The notes beneath the pieces were generated by a model. That model was given only the letters and a program-made list of their open reading frames with translations, was not told the origin of the DNA and ran no database searches. 64,000 nucleotides of DNA, from NCBI GenBank assembly GCA_020248945.1, contig JADCGQ010000001.1, positions 1 through 64,000 on the forward strand, in the 5' to 3' direction. The stretch's first letter is position 1; the number at the start of each line of letters is the position of its first letter. The DNA is from Rubrivivax sp. Its GTDB lineage: Bacteria > Pseudomonadota > Gammaproteobacteria > Burkholderiales > Burkholderiaceae_C. This document shows, piece by piece, positions 1 through 9,796 of this stretch. The position numbers were made by a program, and so were the translations under genes.

Positions 1-73
1 CCTTGGGCAGCCAGTCTTGCAGCGATGCAGGCAGCAGCATCTCCTGCTGCGGTTCGTACGGGCGATAGCTCAT
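1..73 (-). CDS. IS1182-type transposase, N-terminal fragment (continues left of window)
   Basis: Reading leftwards from the ATG at 73, the first 24 codons translate as MSYRPYEPQQEMLLPASLQD followed by WLPK. This is the characteristic opening of IS1182-group (IS4/IS5-like DDE) transposases, which begin with a 'YRPY.P.Q..LLPPSL.DWLP' segment. The rest, including the DDE catalytic residues, lies outside the window, so I cannot tell whether the gene is intact. The insertion sequence end should fall between 74 and about 136, because the next gene stops at 137, but no terminal inverted repeat can be identified with only one end visible. The family assignment rests on 24 residues. Confidence 0.7.
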   Translation of the reverse strand, partial: MSYRPYEPQQEMLLPASLQDWLPK

Positions 74-136
74 GTTCGATCAACGTCCATGAGGCATGCA
101 GCGCTGTCAGGGACTTCCCTTCTGCCGCCCACGCTC

Positions 137-2827
137 CTAGCCGCGTGGGCGGCCGTCGAGCCAGCGGTCCACCGCGGCGAGCAGGCTGTCCAGATCGATC
201 GGCTTCGTCACGTACTCGTCGAAGCCGGCCGCCTGGGCCCGTGCGCGGTCGGCCGGCATGGCGTTGGCGCTGACGGCGATGACCGGGATGCCCGCCGTCA
301 GCGCATCGGCGCGCAGGCGCGCCAGCACCTCGAAGCCGTCGATGCCCGGCAGCTGGATGTCCAGCAGCACCAGCGCCGGCGGCGCCGCATGGGCCATGGC
401 CAGGCCCTCCTCGGGCAGCGCGGCGAGCTCCAGCTCGATGCCCGGCCGTTGACCCAGCATGCCCTGCATCAGCAGCCGGTTGACCTCGTTGTCCTCGATG
501 TAGAGCACCCGCCTGCGGCCGGCCGGGGCCGGCGTCGGCGCTGGCTGCGCCTGCGGCGGCGGTGCCGGCAGCTCGGCCGGGCGCGGCGCCACGGGCTCGG
601 CCGCCTCGGCCAGCTCGAACCAGAACTCGCTGCCCAGCCCGGGCCTGCTGCTGACGCCGATGCGCCCGCCCATCAGCTCGACCAGCCACTTGCTCAGCGC
701 CAGGCCGATGCCGGTGCCCTCGACCGTGCCGGACTCGGCGCCCAGGCGTTCGAACGGATGGAACAGGCGAGTCTGTCCCTCGGCATCGAGGCCCGCGCCC
801 TCGTCCTGCACCACCACGCGCACGCGCCCATCGACCCGGTGCCACGACAGCCGCGCCACACCGCCCGCGCGGTTGTACTTGGCGGCGTTGGACAGCAGGT
901 TCAGCAGCACCTGTTTCAGCCGCATCGGGTCGGCCCGGAGCACGCAGTCGCCCGGGCACTGCAACTCCAGGTGCACCTCGTGCTGCGCCATCAGGCCGGC
1001 GACCAGGCCTTCGCACTCGCGGGCCAGCGCGCACAGCTCCACCGGCTGCAACTGCAGCCGCAGCGCACCGGCCTCGATGCGCGCGAGGTCGAGCACATCG
1101 TTGATCAGGTCCAGCAGATGGGCACCGCCCCGCTGCAGCTCGCGCACCCGGTCGCGCTGGCGTGGTGTCAGCGGCTCGGCCGTGTCGCTGGCCAGCAGCT
1201 GGGCGAAGCCGAGCACCGCGTTCAGCGGCGTGCGCAGCTCGTGGCTCATGCGCGACAGGAACTCGCTCTTGGCGCGGCTCAGCCGCTCGGCCTCGTCCTT
1301 GGCGGCGGCCAGCGCCTGCTGTGCCGCCTTGCGCTCGGTGATGTCCCAGCCGTAGCAGGTGAAGCCCTCGAAGCGGCCGTCGGCGTCGAAGCGCGTGATG
1401 CCGTGGTCGGCGACCCAGACGATGCGGCCGTCGGCGCAGACGACGCGGTACTCGAACTCGAACGGCCGCCGCGCTGCGGCGGCGGCGCCCAAGACCGTGC
1501 GGCCCCAGTCCAGGTCGTCCGGGTGCATGCGGTCGCTCCACGGGCGCTGCAGCTCGTCGTCGAGCGGACGCCCGGTGCACTGCAGCCAGCGCTGGTTGAA
1601 CCACACGGCGCGGCCGTTGGCCTCGCCCTGCCAAATGAGCGCCGGCGCCGCATCGGCCATCTGGCGGAAGCGCTCGCCGCTCACGCGCAGGGCTTCGGCG
1701 GCGCGGACATCGGCCGTGACGTCGCGGTAGGTGCGCACCAGGCAGCCGTCGGTGGCGCGCCGCCCCTCCACCTCGAGCAGTTGACCGTCCTTGGTGCGTC
1801 GGCGGTAGCGATCGGGCAAGGCTGCACGCTGGGCCGGATCGTTGAAGGTGCTGTCGTGCGCGAAGTCGCCTCGTGCCACCTGGAACGAGCGCACCTCCTC
1901 GATCGTCGGCCGCTTCCGCAGCAGCGACTCCGGCAGTTCCAGCAGCTCCAGCAGCCGGCGGTTCCAAACCACCGCGCGGCCATCCTGGCCGGTGGTGAAC
2001 ACGCCCTCGTGCAGGCTCTCCAGCGTGAGGGTGAGCGCCTGCGACTGCTCGGCCAGCCGCCGCTCGGCCTCCTTCAGCGGCGTGATGTCGGTCCACAGGC
2101 CGACCGAGCCCGTCAGCGGCCCGCTGGCGCCGGCGATGGGCGTGGCGTTGTTGACGCAATGGCGGCGCGTGCCGTCGGCCGCCCGGAGCGTGATCTCGTA
2201 GGCCTCGCTCTGGCCGCGCCGGCGGCGCTCAATCGTCTCGCGGAACAGCGCCGCGCCGTCCTCGTCGACGAAGTCCCAGATCGGCCGGCCGCGCAGCTGT
2301 TCCAGCGGCAGCGCCAGCAGCCGGCACATCGCCGGGTTGGCGTCGACGGTGCGCTGCTGCTCGTCGATGAACCAGATGCCTTGCTCGGTGCGCTCCACCA
2401 GCAGCCGCAGCATGCGCTGATCGGCCGCCTTGGCGGCCTGCAGCGCCTTGCGCTCGCTGATGTCGGTGAGCACCACCACGGCGCCGCCCGTGGCGGTGCG
2501 GCGGCGGCGGATCTCGACGGTGCGGCCGTCGCGCCGGCGCTGCTCGAGCGGCGGTGCGTCGCCGGGCAGGGCCAGCCACTGGCGGTGCCAGCGGGCTTCG
2601 GCGCGTGTGCGGCTGATCTCGCCGCTGCGCAGCAACTCGCGCAGTAGCTCGAGCAGCGGGCGGCCTTCCTGGGCGGCGTCGGCCCCGAGGCCGGCCAGAT
2701 CGAGGAAGTGCTCGTTGCGCGACAGCAGCCGGGCATCGGCACCGAACACCGCCAGGCCCAGCTCGGTGTGTGCGTACAGCAGGTGCAGCAGTTCGCTGCT
2801 GTCGGGTGGAGGTGGCGCGGTGCTCAC
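137..2827 (-). CDS. PAS-domain hybrid sensor histidine kinase with C-terminal receiver
   Basis: This is a cytoplasmic two-component hybrid kinase of 896 residues with no membrane segments. It has four PAS-like sensor modules (roughly 10-120, 145-270, 275-375 and 385-505), then a HisKA domain with phospho-acceptor His529 in SHELRTPLNAVLG, an HATPase domain with N-box and GTGIGLAL motif, and a C-terminal receiver whose acceptor is Asp823 in LLDIQLPG. The open frame extends to a TTG at 2881. I chose the GTG at 2827 because the product then begins MSTAPPPPDSSELL, the region upstream looks non-coding, and it leaves room for promoters between this gene and the divergent tkt. The final output could be the internal receiver or another regulator, as no partner is adjacent. 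Signal unknown. Confidence 0.9.
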   Translation of the reverse strand: MSTAPPPPDSSELLHLLYAHTELGLAVFGADARLLSRNEHFLDLAGLGADAAQEGRPLLELLRELLRSGEISRTRAEARWHRQWLALPGDAPPLEQRRRDGRTVEIRRRRTATGGAVVVLTDISERKALQAAKAADQRMLRLLVERTEQGIWFIDEQQRTVDANPAMCRLLALPLEQLRGRPIWDFVDEDGAALFRETIERRRRGQSEAYEITLRAADGTRRHCVNNATPIAGASGPLTGSVGLWTDITPLKEAERRLAEQSQALTLTLESLHEGVFTTGQDGRAVVWNRRLLELLELPESLLRKRPTIEEVRSFQVARGDFAHDSTFNDPAQRAALPDRYRRRTKDGQLLEVEGRRATDGCLVRTYRDVTADVRAAEALRVSGERFRQMADAAPALIWQGEANGRAVWFNQRWLQCTGRPLDDELQRPWSDRMHPDDLDWGRTVLGAAAAARRPFEFEYRVVCADGRIVWVADHGITRFDADGRFEGFTCYGWDITERKAAQQALAAAKDEAERLSRAKSEFLSRMSHELRTPLNAVLGFAQLLASDTAEPLTPRQRDRVRELQRGGAHLLDLINDVLDLARIEAGALRLQLQPVELCALARECEGLVAGLMAQHEVHLELQCPGDCVLRADPMRLKQVLLNLLSNAAKYNRAGGVARLSWHRVDGRVRVVVQDEGAGLDAEGQTRLFHPFERLGAESGTVEGTGIGLALSKWLVELMGGRIGVSSRPGLGSEFWFELAEAAEPVAPRPAELPAPPPQAQPAPTPAPAGRRRVLYIEDNEVNRLLMQGMLGQRPGIELELAALPEEGLAMAHAAPPALVLLDIQLPGIDGFEVLARLRADALTAGIPVIAVSANAMPADRARAQAAGFDEYVTKPIDLDSLLAAVDRWLDGRPRG

Positions 2828-2903
2828 GTGGACAACGATAGCGCCCCGCAAGCCGGGGCGGCGGCCGTTGTCGAAGCGCAAGGGCGGGCGGGGGGGTCGA
2901 ATC

Positions 2904-2909
2904 TAGAAT
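2904..2909 (+). promoter_or_regulatory. candidate -10 box for tkt
   Basis: TAGAAT lies about 50 bases before the preferred tkt start. No convincing -35 hexamer sits 16-18 bases upstream; the nearest TTGTCG is 30 bases away. A start of transcription just after this box would place the ATG at 2911 at or inside the RNA end, which is one reason for preferring the start at 2956. The same TAGAAT hexamer occurs upstream of ilvE in this window. Confidence 0.4.
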
Positions 2910-2955
2910 CATGGGCTTCCCGCCGCTCAATCCGCGCGCTGCGGCGCGCTGCCCC

Positions 2956-4980
2956 ATGCCCAGCTCCGCCCCCGACACCTCCTTGATGGCCAACGCCGTC
3001 CGTGCACTGGCCATGGACGCCGTGCAGCAGGCCAATTCCGGCCATCCTGGCGCGCCCATGGGCATGGCCGAAGTGGCCGTGGCCCTGTGGAGTCGCCACC
3101 TCAAGCACGACCCGGCCGACCCCGCCTGGCCCGACCGCGACCGCTTCGTCCTCAGCAACGGCCACGGCTCGATGCTGCTGTACGCGCTGCTGCACCTCAC
3201 GGGCTACGAGCTGCCGATGAGCGAGCTGCGCCGCTTCCGCCAGCTGCACAGCAAGACGCCCGGCCACCCCGAGGTCGACGTGACCCCCGGCGTCGAGACC
3301 ACCACCGGCCCGCTCGGCCAGGGCCTGGCCAACGCGGTGGGCATGGCGCTGGCCGAAAAGTTGCTGGCGGCCGAGTTCAACCGGCCCGGCCACGAGATCG
3401 TCGACCACCGCACCTGGGTGGCGGTGGGCGACGGCTGCCTGATGGAAGGCATCAGCCACGAGGCCATCGCGCTGGCCGCCGCCTGGAAGCTGAACAAGCT
3501 GGTGGCCGTGTACGACGACAACGGCATCAGCATCGACGGCAAGATCGAGCCCTGGTACCCCGACAATGCCGGCCTGCGCTTTGCGGCGATGGGCTGGAAC
3601 GTGATCGGCCCGGTCGACGGCCACGACGTGGCCGCCGTGGATGCGGCGCTCGAGCAAGCCCGCCACAGCGCCACGATGCCCACGCTGGTGATCTGCCGCA
3701 CCACCATCGGCAAGGGCAGCCCCAACCGCGCCGGCAGCGCCAAGGCGCACGGCGAGGCGCTGGGCGCCGAAGAGATCAAGCTCACGCGCGCCGCCCTGGG
3801 CTGGGCGCACGAACCCTTCGTCGTGCCCGAGGCCGCCTACGAGGCCTGGGACGCACGCGCCACTGGCGCCACGGCCAACGCGGCCTGGGCCGAGCGCTTC
3901 GCGGCCTACGCATCGGCGCACCCGGAACTGGCCGCGCAGCTCGAGCGCCGCCTGGCCGGCGCCCTGCCCGAGAACTTTGCCGCCCAGGCCGCGCAGGCCA
4001 TCGGCGCCGCGCACGACAAGGCCGAATCGGTGGCCACGCGCAAGGCCAGCCAGAACGCGCTGGAGGTGTTCACCGCCGCGCTGCCCGAGCTGCTCGGTGG
4101 CAGTGCCGACCTCACCGGCAGCAACCTCACCAACACCTCGCACACGCCGGCGCTGCGCTTCGGCGACGACGGCGCCCCGAACGGTGGCCGGCACATCAAC
4201 TACGGCGTGCGCGAGTTCGGCATGGCCGCGGTGATGAACGGCGTGGCGCTGCACGGCGGCTACATCCCCTACGGCGGCACGTTCCTGACGTTCAGCGACT
4301 ACAGCCGCAACGCCATCCGCATGGCCGCGCTGATGAAGAAGCGCGTCATCCACGTCTTCACGCACGACAGCATCGGCCTCGGCGAAGACGGCCCCACGCA
4401 CCAGAGCGTGGAGCACGCGGCCAGCCTGCGGCTCATCCCCAACCTCGACGTCTGGCGCCCGGCCGACGCTGCCGAAACGGCGGCGGCCTGGGCCATGGCG
4501 CTGGCCAGCCACGGCCGGCCGAGCGCGCTGCTGCTCAGCCGCCAGGCGCTGCCGCACCTGCCCAAGCAAAGCCTGGCCGACCTGGCCAAGGGCGCCTACG
4601 TGCTGGCCGAGCCGGCCGAGGTGGGCCTGAAGAAGAAGGCGCAGGCGGTGATCGTGGCCAGCGGCTCCGAGGTGCACCTGGCGCTGAAGGCGCAAGAGGC
4701 GCTGGCGGCGCTGAAGATCGCCGTGCGCGTGGTCAGCGTGCCCAGCACCACGGCCTTCGACCGCCAGCCGGTGGCCTACAAGCGCAGCGTGCTGCCCGAG
4801 GGCGTGCCGCGCATCGCCGTGGAAGCCGGCGTGACGGACGGCTGGTGGAAGTACGGCTGCGCGGCCGTCGTCGGCATCGACACCTACGGCGAAAGCGCGC
4901 CGGCGGGCGACCTGTTCAAGCACTTCAAGCTCACGGCCGACAACGTCGTGGCGGTGGTGCGCACGGTGCTCAAGCGCTGA
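2956..4980 (+). CDS. tkt: transketolase
   Basis: This thiamine-diphosphate enzyme of the non-oxidative pentose phosphate pathway transfers two-carbon ketol units between sugar phosphates (xylulose-5-P, ribose-5-P, erythrose-4-P). The product of 674 residues is close to the usual 660-670. Visible landmarks are the N-terminal NSGHPGAPMGMA segment, the ThDP/Mg motif starting GDG at residues 158-160 and ending at the DDNGISIDG segment, and the central EFGMAAVMNG and HDSIGLGEDGPTHQ segments of the pyrimidine domain. The frame also opens at ATG 2911 (15 more residues), but that start sits next to a -10-like box and has no ribosome site. Clustering of tkt with gap suggests a role in glycolysis or the Calvin cycle, although no Calvin-specific gene is present here. 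Confidence 0.96.
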   Translation: MPSSAPDTSLMANAVRALAMDAVQQANSGHPGAPMGMAEVAVALWSRHLKHDPADPAWPDRDRFVLSNGHGSMLLYALLHLTGYELPMSELRRFRQLHSKTPGHPEVDVTPGVETTTGPLGQGLANAVGMALAEKLLAAEFNRPGHEIVDHRTWVAVGDGCLMEGISHEAIALAAAWKLNKLVAVYDDNGISIDGKIEPWYPDNAGLRFAAMGWNVIGPVDGHDVAAVDAALEQARHSATMPTLVICRTTIGKGSPNRAGSAKAHGEALGAEEIKLTRAALGWAHEPFVVPEAAYEAWDARATGATANAAWAERFAAYASAHPELAAQLERRLAGALPENFAAQAAQAIGAAHDKAESVATRKASQNALEVFTAALPELLGGSADLTGSNLTNTSHTPALRFGDDGAPNGGRHINYGVREFGMAAVMNGVALHGGYIPYGGTFLTFSDYSRNAIRMAALMKKRVIHVFTHDSIGLGEDGPTHQSVEHAASLRLIPNLDVWRPADAAETAAAWAMALASHGRPSALLLSRQALPHLPKQSLADLAKGAYVLAEPAEVGLKKKAQAVIVASGSEVHLALKAQEALAALKIAVRVVSVPSTTAFDRQPVAYKRSVLPEGVPRIAVEAGVTDGWWKYGCAAVVGIDTYGESAPAGDLFKHFKLTADNVVAVVRTVLKR

Positions 4981-4985
4981 CCGAC

Positions 4986-5993
4986 ATGGCCAGCCGGGCT
5001 CGCGGGCTCGCCCTTGCGCTGCTGCTGGCCGCGGGCTCGGGTGCGGTCCCGGCCTTTGCGCAGCAGGTCGATGTGCCTGTGTCGGAGGCGGCACGCTGCC
5101 TGACGGTGCGCGAGGGGGCTGCCGAAGCGCCTGACTACCCGTTCGATGCCTACAAGAGCGGCGAGCGTGGCGCCGTGCAGGTGCTGCTGGAGTTCGACGC
5201 TGCCGATGCCCCGCCGAAGCTGACGGTGCAAGAGAACGTCGGTGGGCCCGAGTTCGTCGGCGCCGTGCGCAAGCATGCCCGTGACCTGCGCGTGCCCTGT
5301 CTGAAGCCCGGCGACGGCCCGGCGCGCTTGATCCGCGACTACGTGTTCCGGCCCGATGACCGCCAAGTGCACTGGCACCGCTCGGTAGACGCCGACGCGG
5401 GCGCCAGGTTCGACGCCTGGGGCTGCGTCAAGCACCAGCGCGGCGAAGACAAGCCGGACTATTCCAGGGAGGTGCGCCTAAACGAGGTGCAAGGGCGTGT
5501 GGTCGCCGAGATCCGCTTCGAGGGCCCGGACAGTGCCCCCGTGGTGAAGATCCATGCCCGTCCCAGCGCGCGCCTGCTGGCGCAGGCCGTGGAGTCCTGG
5601 CTGAGCCAGACGCGCATGCCCTGCTACCCAGGGCGACCCGTCACAGTCAACGTGACCTATGTGTTCATGTTCCATGGCGAGAGCGCCTTCGGCTTCAGGA
5701 ACCTGCCCTTCACCGCGCTAGTGGGCAGCACCGTCGGCATCGATCGTCAACGCCTGCAGTTCGACACCACCCGAATGGCCTGCCCCTTCGAGGTCGACTT
5801 CAATTACCGCCGGCCCCAGCTGCGCAACCGAATCGGCGAAGTCGGTGACCGCCACCCCGAGCGACGGCCGCTGCTGGAGTGGATGGAGACCATCGAACTC
5901 CAGGTGCGCGGTCGATCTCTCGATTCCATCTACGGTGACACCACCCGCATCACCGTTCCCTGCGTCCGCATCGATCTCAAACCCAAGGAGTAA
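4986..5993 (+). CDS. secreted protein with repeated TonB-C-like domains, function unknown
   Basis: The 335-residue product starts with a clear Sec signal peptide (LALALLLAAGSGAVPAFAQQ) five bases after the tkt stop. The mature part contains two visibly related modules, about residues 50-105 and 150-210. Each has a G.V.V...F......P pattern, then an AV-containing helix, and ends in an R-x-PC motif (LRVPC, TRMPC). A more distant third ends ITVPC. This resembles the C-terminal domain of TonB-family energy transducers, but there is no N-terminal anchor or proline-rich spacer, so it is unlikely to be a working TonB. The last codons carry the AGGAG ribosome site for gap, so translation is probably coupled. 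Periplasmic location is inferred. Confidence 0.75.
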   Translation: MASRARGLALALLLAAGSGAVPAFAQQVDVPVSEAARCLTVREGAAEAPDYPFDAYKSGERGAVQVLLEFDAADAPPKLTVQENVGGPEFVGAVRKHARDLRVPCLKPGDGPARLIRDYVFRPDDRQVHWHRSVDADAGARFDAWGCVKHQRGEDKPDYSREVRLNEVQGRVVAEIRFEGPDSAPVVKIHARPSARLLAQAVESWLSQTRMPCYPGRPVTVNVTYVFMFHGESAFGFRNLPFTALVGSTVGIDRQRLQFDTTRMACPFEVDFNYRRPQLRNRIGEVGDRHPERRPLLEWMETIELQVRGRSLDSIYGDTTRITVPCVRIDLKPKE

Positions 5994-6998
<1,005 letters not shown>

Positions 6999-7089
6999 AG
7001 GCGCCCGCCGGGCGTTGCCGTGCCGGATGCGTCACGCCGCGCCACAAGCCGTAGCTGCAGCCGGCGGGGCGCGCCCCTAAACTGGGGCG

Positions 7090-9102
7090 ATGCGCTTGCC
7101 CCTCCTCGCCCTGGCTGCCACGGCAGCCGCTTTGTGGAACCTCCCCGCGGCCTCGGCCGCCACCCTGGCCCCGGTGGCTGGCGAGGTGATCGTCGGCTTC
7201 AAGCCCGGCGCCGACACCCTGCGCCGCCACCCGATGGCCGAGCGCTTGGCAGCGGCCCAGGCGCAGCGCGTGCTGCAGCAGCGGGCCGAGGGCCTGGGCA
7301 CGCGGCTCGGCCGCCCGCTCGTGGCCGGCAAGGCGGTGGGCCGTGGCGTGCAGGTGGTGCGTGCCGAGGGCATGGACGCCGCTGAACTGGCGCGGCGGCT
7401 GTCGGCCCACCCCGATGTGGCCTACGCCGTGCCCAACGGCCGCAAGCAGCGCGTGGCCGCGCCCAACGATCCGCTGTACCCCGCCAGCACCACCGAGCGC
7501 CGCAGCAACGGCGCCGGGCTGCAAGACGGCCCCGCCAGCGGCCAGTGGTACCTGCGCGCACCCGACGCCACCGTGCGCTCGGCCATCGGCATCGAGGCCG
7601 CATGGGCGCGCACGCGCGGCAGCGCCGGCGTCGTAGTAGCGGTGCTGGACACGGGCGTGCGCCTGGATCACCCCGACCTTGCGACACGGCTGCTGCCTGG
7701 CTACGACTTCGTCACCAACGCCACCGTGGCCAACGACGGCGACGGCCGCGACGCCGACCCCAGCGACCCCGGCGACTGGGTCGCCAGCACCGAGGCCGGG
7801 CGCGCGCCGTTCACCGGCTGCAGCGCATCGTCGAGCAGCTGGCACGGTACCGCCACCAGCAGCCTGATCGGCGCCGCCACCGACGACGCCAACGGCATGG
7901 CCGGCGCCGCCCCCGGCGTGCGCGTGCTGCCGGTGCGCGTGCTGGGCAAGTGCTTCGGCACCGACGACGACATCATCGCCGGCATGCGCTGGTCTGCCGG
8001 CCTGCCGGTGGACGGCGTGCCCCTCAACCCGAACCCGGCCCAGGTGCTGAACCTCAGCCTGGGCGGCGGCGGCGGCTGCGGCGCGGCCTACCAGGCCGCG
8101 GTCGACGAGGTCACGGCGGCGGGCGTGCTGGTGGTGGCCGCGGCCGGCAACAGCGTCGGCGGGTCCGTGAACGTGCCGGCCAACTGCCGTGGCGTGGTCG
8201 GGGTCGTGGCGCTGCGCCATGTCGGCAGCAAGGTCGGCTTCTCCGACATGGGGCCCGAGATCAGCATCGCCGCGCCCGGTGGCAACTGCATCAACGTCAC
8301 GCCGGGCACGCCCTGCCTGTACCCCATCCTCGCGGCCTCGAACAGCGGCGCGCGCGGGCCGGTGGCCTCGATCTGGACCGACAGCTACGACATCACCGTG
8401 GGCACCAGCTTCTCGTCGCCGCTGGTGGCGGCGGTGGCGGGCCTGATGGTGTCGCAGCGCCCGGGCATCACGCCGGCGCAGATGACGGCGGCGATGAAGT
8501 CCACCGCGCGCCCGTTCCCGACCACCGGGGCCGACAACGGCCCCGACGACCCGACGCCGGTGCCCTCGTGCACCAACCTCTCGCTCGCCGGCCCCAGCGG
8601 CCAGTGCTACTGCACCACCGGCCTGTGCGGCGCCGGCATGCTCGACGCTGGCGCGGCGGTGGCCGCTGCGGGCGGCGCGCTGGCGCGCATCCAGCTGCAG
8701 ACGGCCGCGCCGACGGCCGGCGCGGCGGTGCTCCTCAGTGCCTCGGGCAGCGTGGGCAGCCTCGGCGCCAGCGTCAGCAGCTACGCCTGGCGGCTGGTGG
8801 CGTCGGATGCCGGGGTCGTGAGCGGCTTCAGCAGCGCCACCAACGGCGCCACCGTGACGCTGAACCCGGCGGTGGCGGGCAGCTTCACGGTCGAGGTGGC
8901 CGTCACCGACAGCGCCGGCGCCACGGGCACGGCGCAGACCACGGTGACGGTGGCCGCAGCCACCTCGCCGCCGCCGACGGGCGGGGTGCCGGGCGGCAGC
9001 TCGCCGGGCGGTGGCAGCGGTGGCGGCGCCCTGACGGCGCCCTGGCTGGCCGGCCTCGTGCTGGCCGTGGCCGTGCTCGGCACGCTGCGGCGCCGCGAGT
9101 GA
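7090..9102 (+). CDS. secreted subtilisin-like (S8) serine protease with C-terminal membrane tail
   Basis: A 670-residue exported peptidase. Residues 1-23 form a Sec signal, followed by an inhibitor-type propeptide region (about 30-120, 'GEVIVGFKPG' to 'VAYAVPNG'). The S8 catalytic domain carries Asp187 (VLDTGV), His252 (WHGTA), oxyanion Asn354 (AAGN) and Ser440 (GTSFSSP). A PKD-like beta-sandwich spans about 535-625. The C terminus has a Gly/Ser/Pro linker, about 20 hydrophobic residues and a final LRRRE. This tripartite tail resembles GlyGly-CTERM or other sorting tails, so the enzyme may be anchored before release. The gene stands alone after gap. Its substrate is unknown; nutrient acquisition by extracellular proteolysis is the likely role. 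Confidence 0.92.
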   Translation: MRLPLLALAATAAALWNLPAASAATLAPVAGEVIVGFKPGADTLRRHPMAERLAAAQAQRVLQQRAEGLGTRLGRPLVAGKAVGRGVQVVRAEGMDAAELARRLSAHPDVAYAVPNGRKQRVAAPNDPLYPASTTERRSNGAGLQDGPASGQWYLRAPDATVRSAIGIEAAWARTRGSAGVVVAVLDTGVRLDHPDLATRLLPGYDFVTNATVANDGDGRDADPSDPGDWVASTEAGRAPFTGCSASSSSWHGTATSSLIGAATDDANGMAGAAPGVRVLPVRVLGKCFGTDDDIIAGMRWSAGLPVDGVPLNPNPAQVLNLSLGGGGGCGAAYQAAVDEVTAAGVLVVAAAGNSVGGSVNVPANCRGVVGVVALRHVGSKVGFSDMGPEISIAAPGGNCINVTPGTPCLYPILAASNSGARGPVASIWTDSYDITVGTSFSSPLVAAVAGLMVSQRPGITPAQMTAAMKSTARPFPTTGADNGPDDPTPVPSCTNLSLAGPSGQCYCTTGLCGAGMLDAGAAVAAAGGALARIQLQTAAPTAGAAVLLSASGSVGSLGASVSSYAWRLVASDAGVVSGFSSATNGATVTLNPAVAGSFTVEVAVTDSAGATGTAQTTVTVAAATSPPPTGGVPGGSSPGGGSGGGALTAPWLAGLVLAVAVLGTLRRRE

Positions 9103-9138
9103 CCCCCCACCGTTCGCGCTGATCCGCCCGGCGCACCC

Positions 9139-9780
9139 TCAGCGCGTGGCGCTGCAGGGCCTGAAGCCCACCGCGATCAGCTTGTCGGCCTGTTCGGCGG
9201 CCAGCCGCGGCACGCGCAGCAGGGTGCCCTCGCTGCGGCCCGGCAGCGCCACGACGCGGGCGCCGCGCAGGGCCTTCGGCGCCTTGTCCTTGAGCCAGGA
9301 CTCGGCAGCTTCGCGGCTGTCGTGGCGCGAGAGCACGAAGCCCGGTGCCAGTTCGGCCGGGCTCGTCAGCCGCTCGAAGCTCAAGCCCAGGCGGCGCAGG
9401 TTTTCCTCGCGCGCGCTGCGCGTGCCGGCCTCGGGGTAACGGCCGCCGAAGACGATCCAGCGCGCGGGCGTGCTCGACTCGCGGCGCTCCACCGCGTCAG
9501 GGGCCACCAGGGCTTCGGCCAGCCGGTACTCGGCCTGGCCCAGGGCCGGCTCTTCGTAGGGCCCTGCTTCAACGCAGCGCAGCGCCGCCTCGCGCGCCGC
9601 CTGCAGCGCGGCACTGGCGCGCGCGGGCGGCAGAACCGTCACGGCGTCGGGCGCCACCTGCGCAGCCAGCCGCCGCGGCTCGCGTTCGGCGTGGCGAGGT
9701 GGGGCGCCAAGCCAGCCCTGCGCCCAGGCGAAGTACAGCCCGTTGGCCAGCAGCAGCACCACCACGAGGCCGCGCAACAT
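9139..9780 (-). CDS. SPOR-domain membrane protein
   Basis: The 213-residue protein has one N-terminal membrane segment (LRGLVVVLLLANGLYFAWA) and an outside C-terminal region with the pattern of SPOR domains: WIVFGGRYPEAGTRSAREEN and a terminal LIAVGFRPC. SPOR domains bind denuded glycan strands of peptidoglycan at division septa. The frame runs up to 9924, but ATG 9780 begins immediately before the membrane helix and lies 16 bases after the birA stop, so it is the preferred start. In many Burkholderiales a pantothenate kinase gene separates birA from this gene; it is missing here. Confidence 0.8.
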   Translation of the reverse strand: MLRGLVVVLLLANGLYFAWAQGWLGAPPRHAEREPRRLAAQVAPDAVTVLPPARASAALQAAREAALRCVEAGPYEEPALGQAEYRLAEALVAPDAVERRESSTPARWIVFGGRYPEAGTRSAREENLRRLGLSFERLTSPAELAPGFVLSRHDSREAAESWLKDKAPKALRGARVVALPGRSEGTLLRVPRLAAEQADKLIAVGFRPCSATR

Positions 9781-9796
9781 CGGCGTCAGATCCGTG

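Noticed and set aside
17-2647. Very long open frame (876 codons) antisense to the PAS hybrid kinase
   Set aside because: Composition is dominated by Arg, Ala, His, Gln and Leu without any domain, while the opposite strand gives clear PAS, HisKA, HATPase and receiver motifs. Long antisense frames are normal at this GC content.
2824-5094. 756-codon frame antisense to tkt
   Set aside because: Shadow frame with His/Gln/Val-rich low-complexity sequence and no recognisable domain; tkt on the plus strand is unambiguous.
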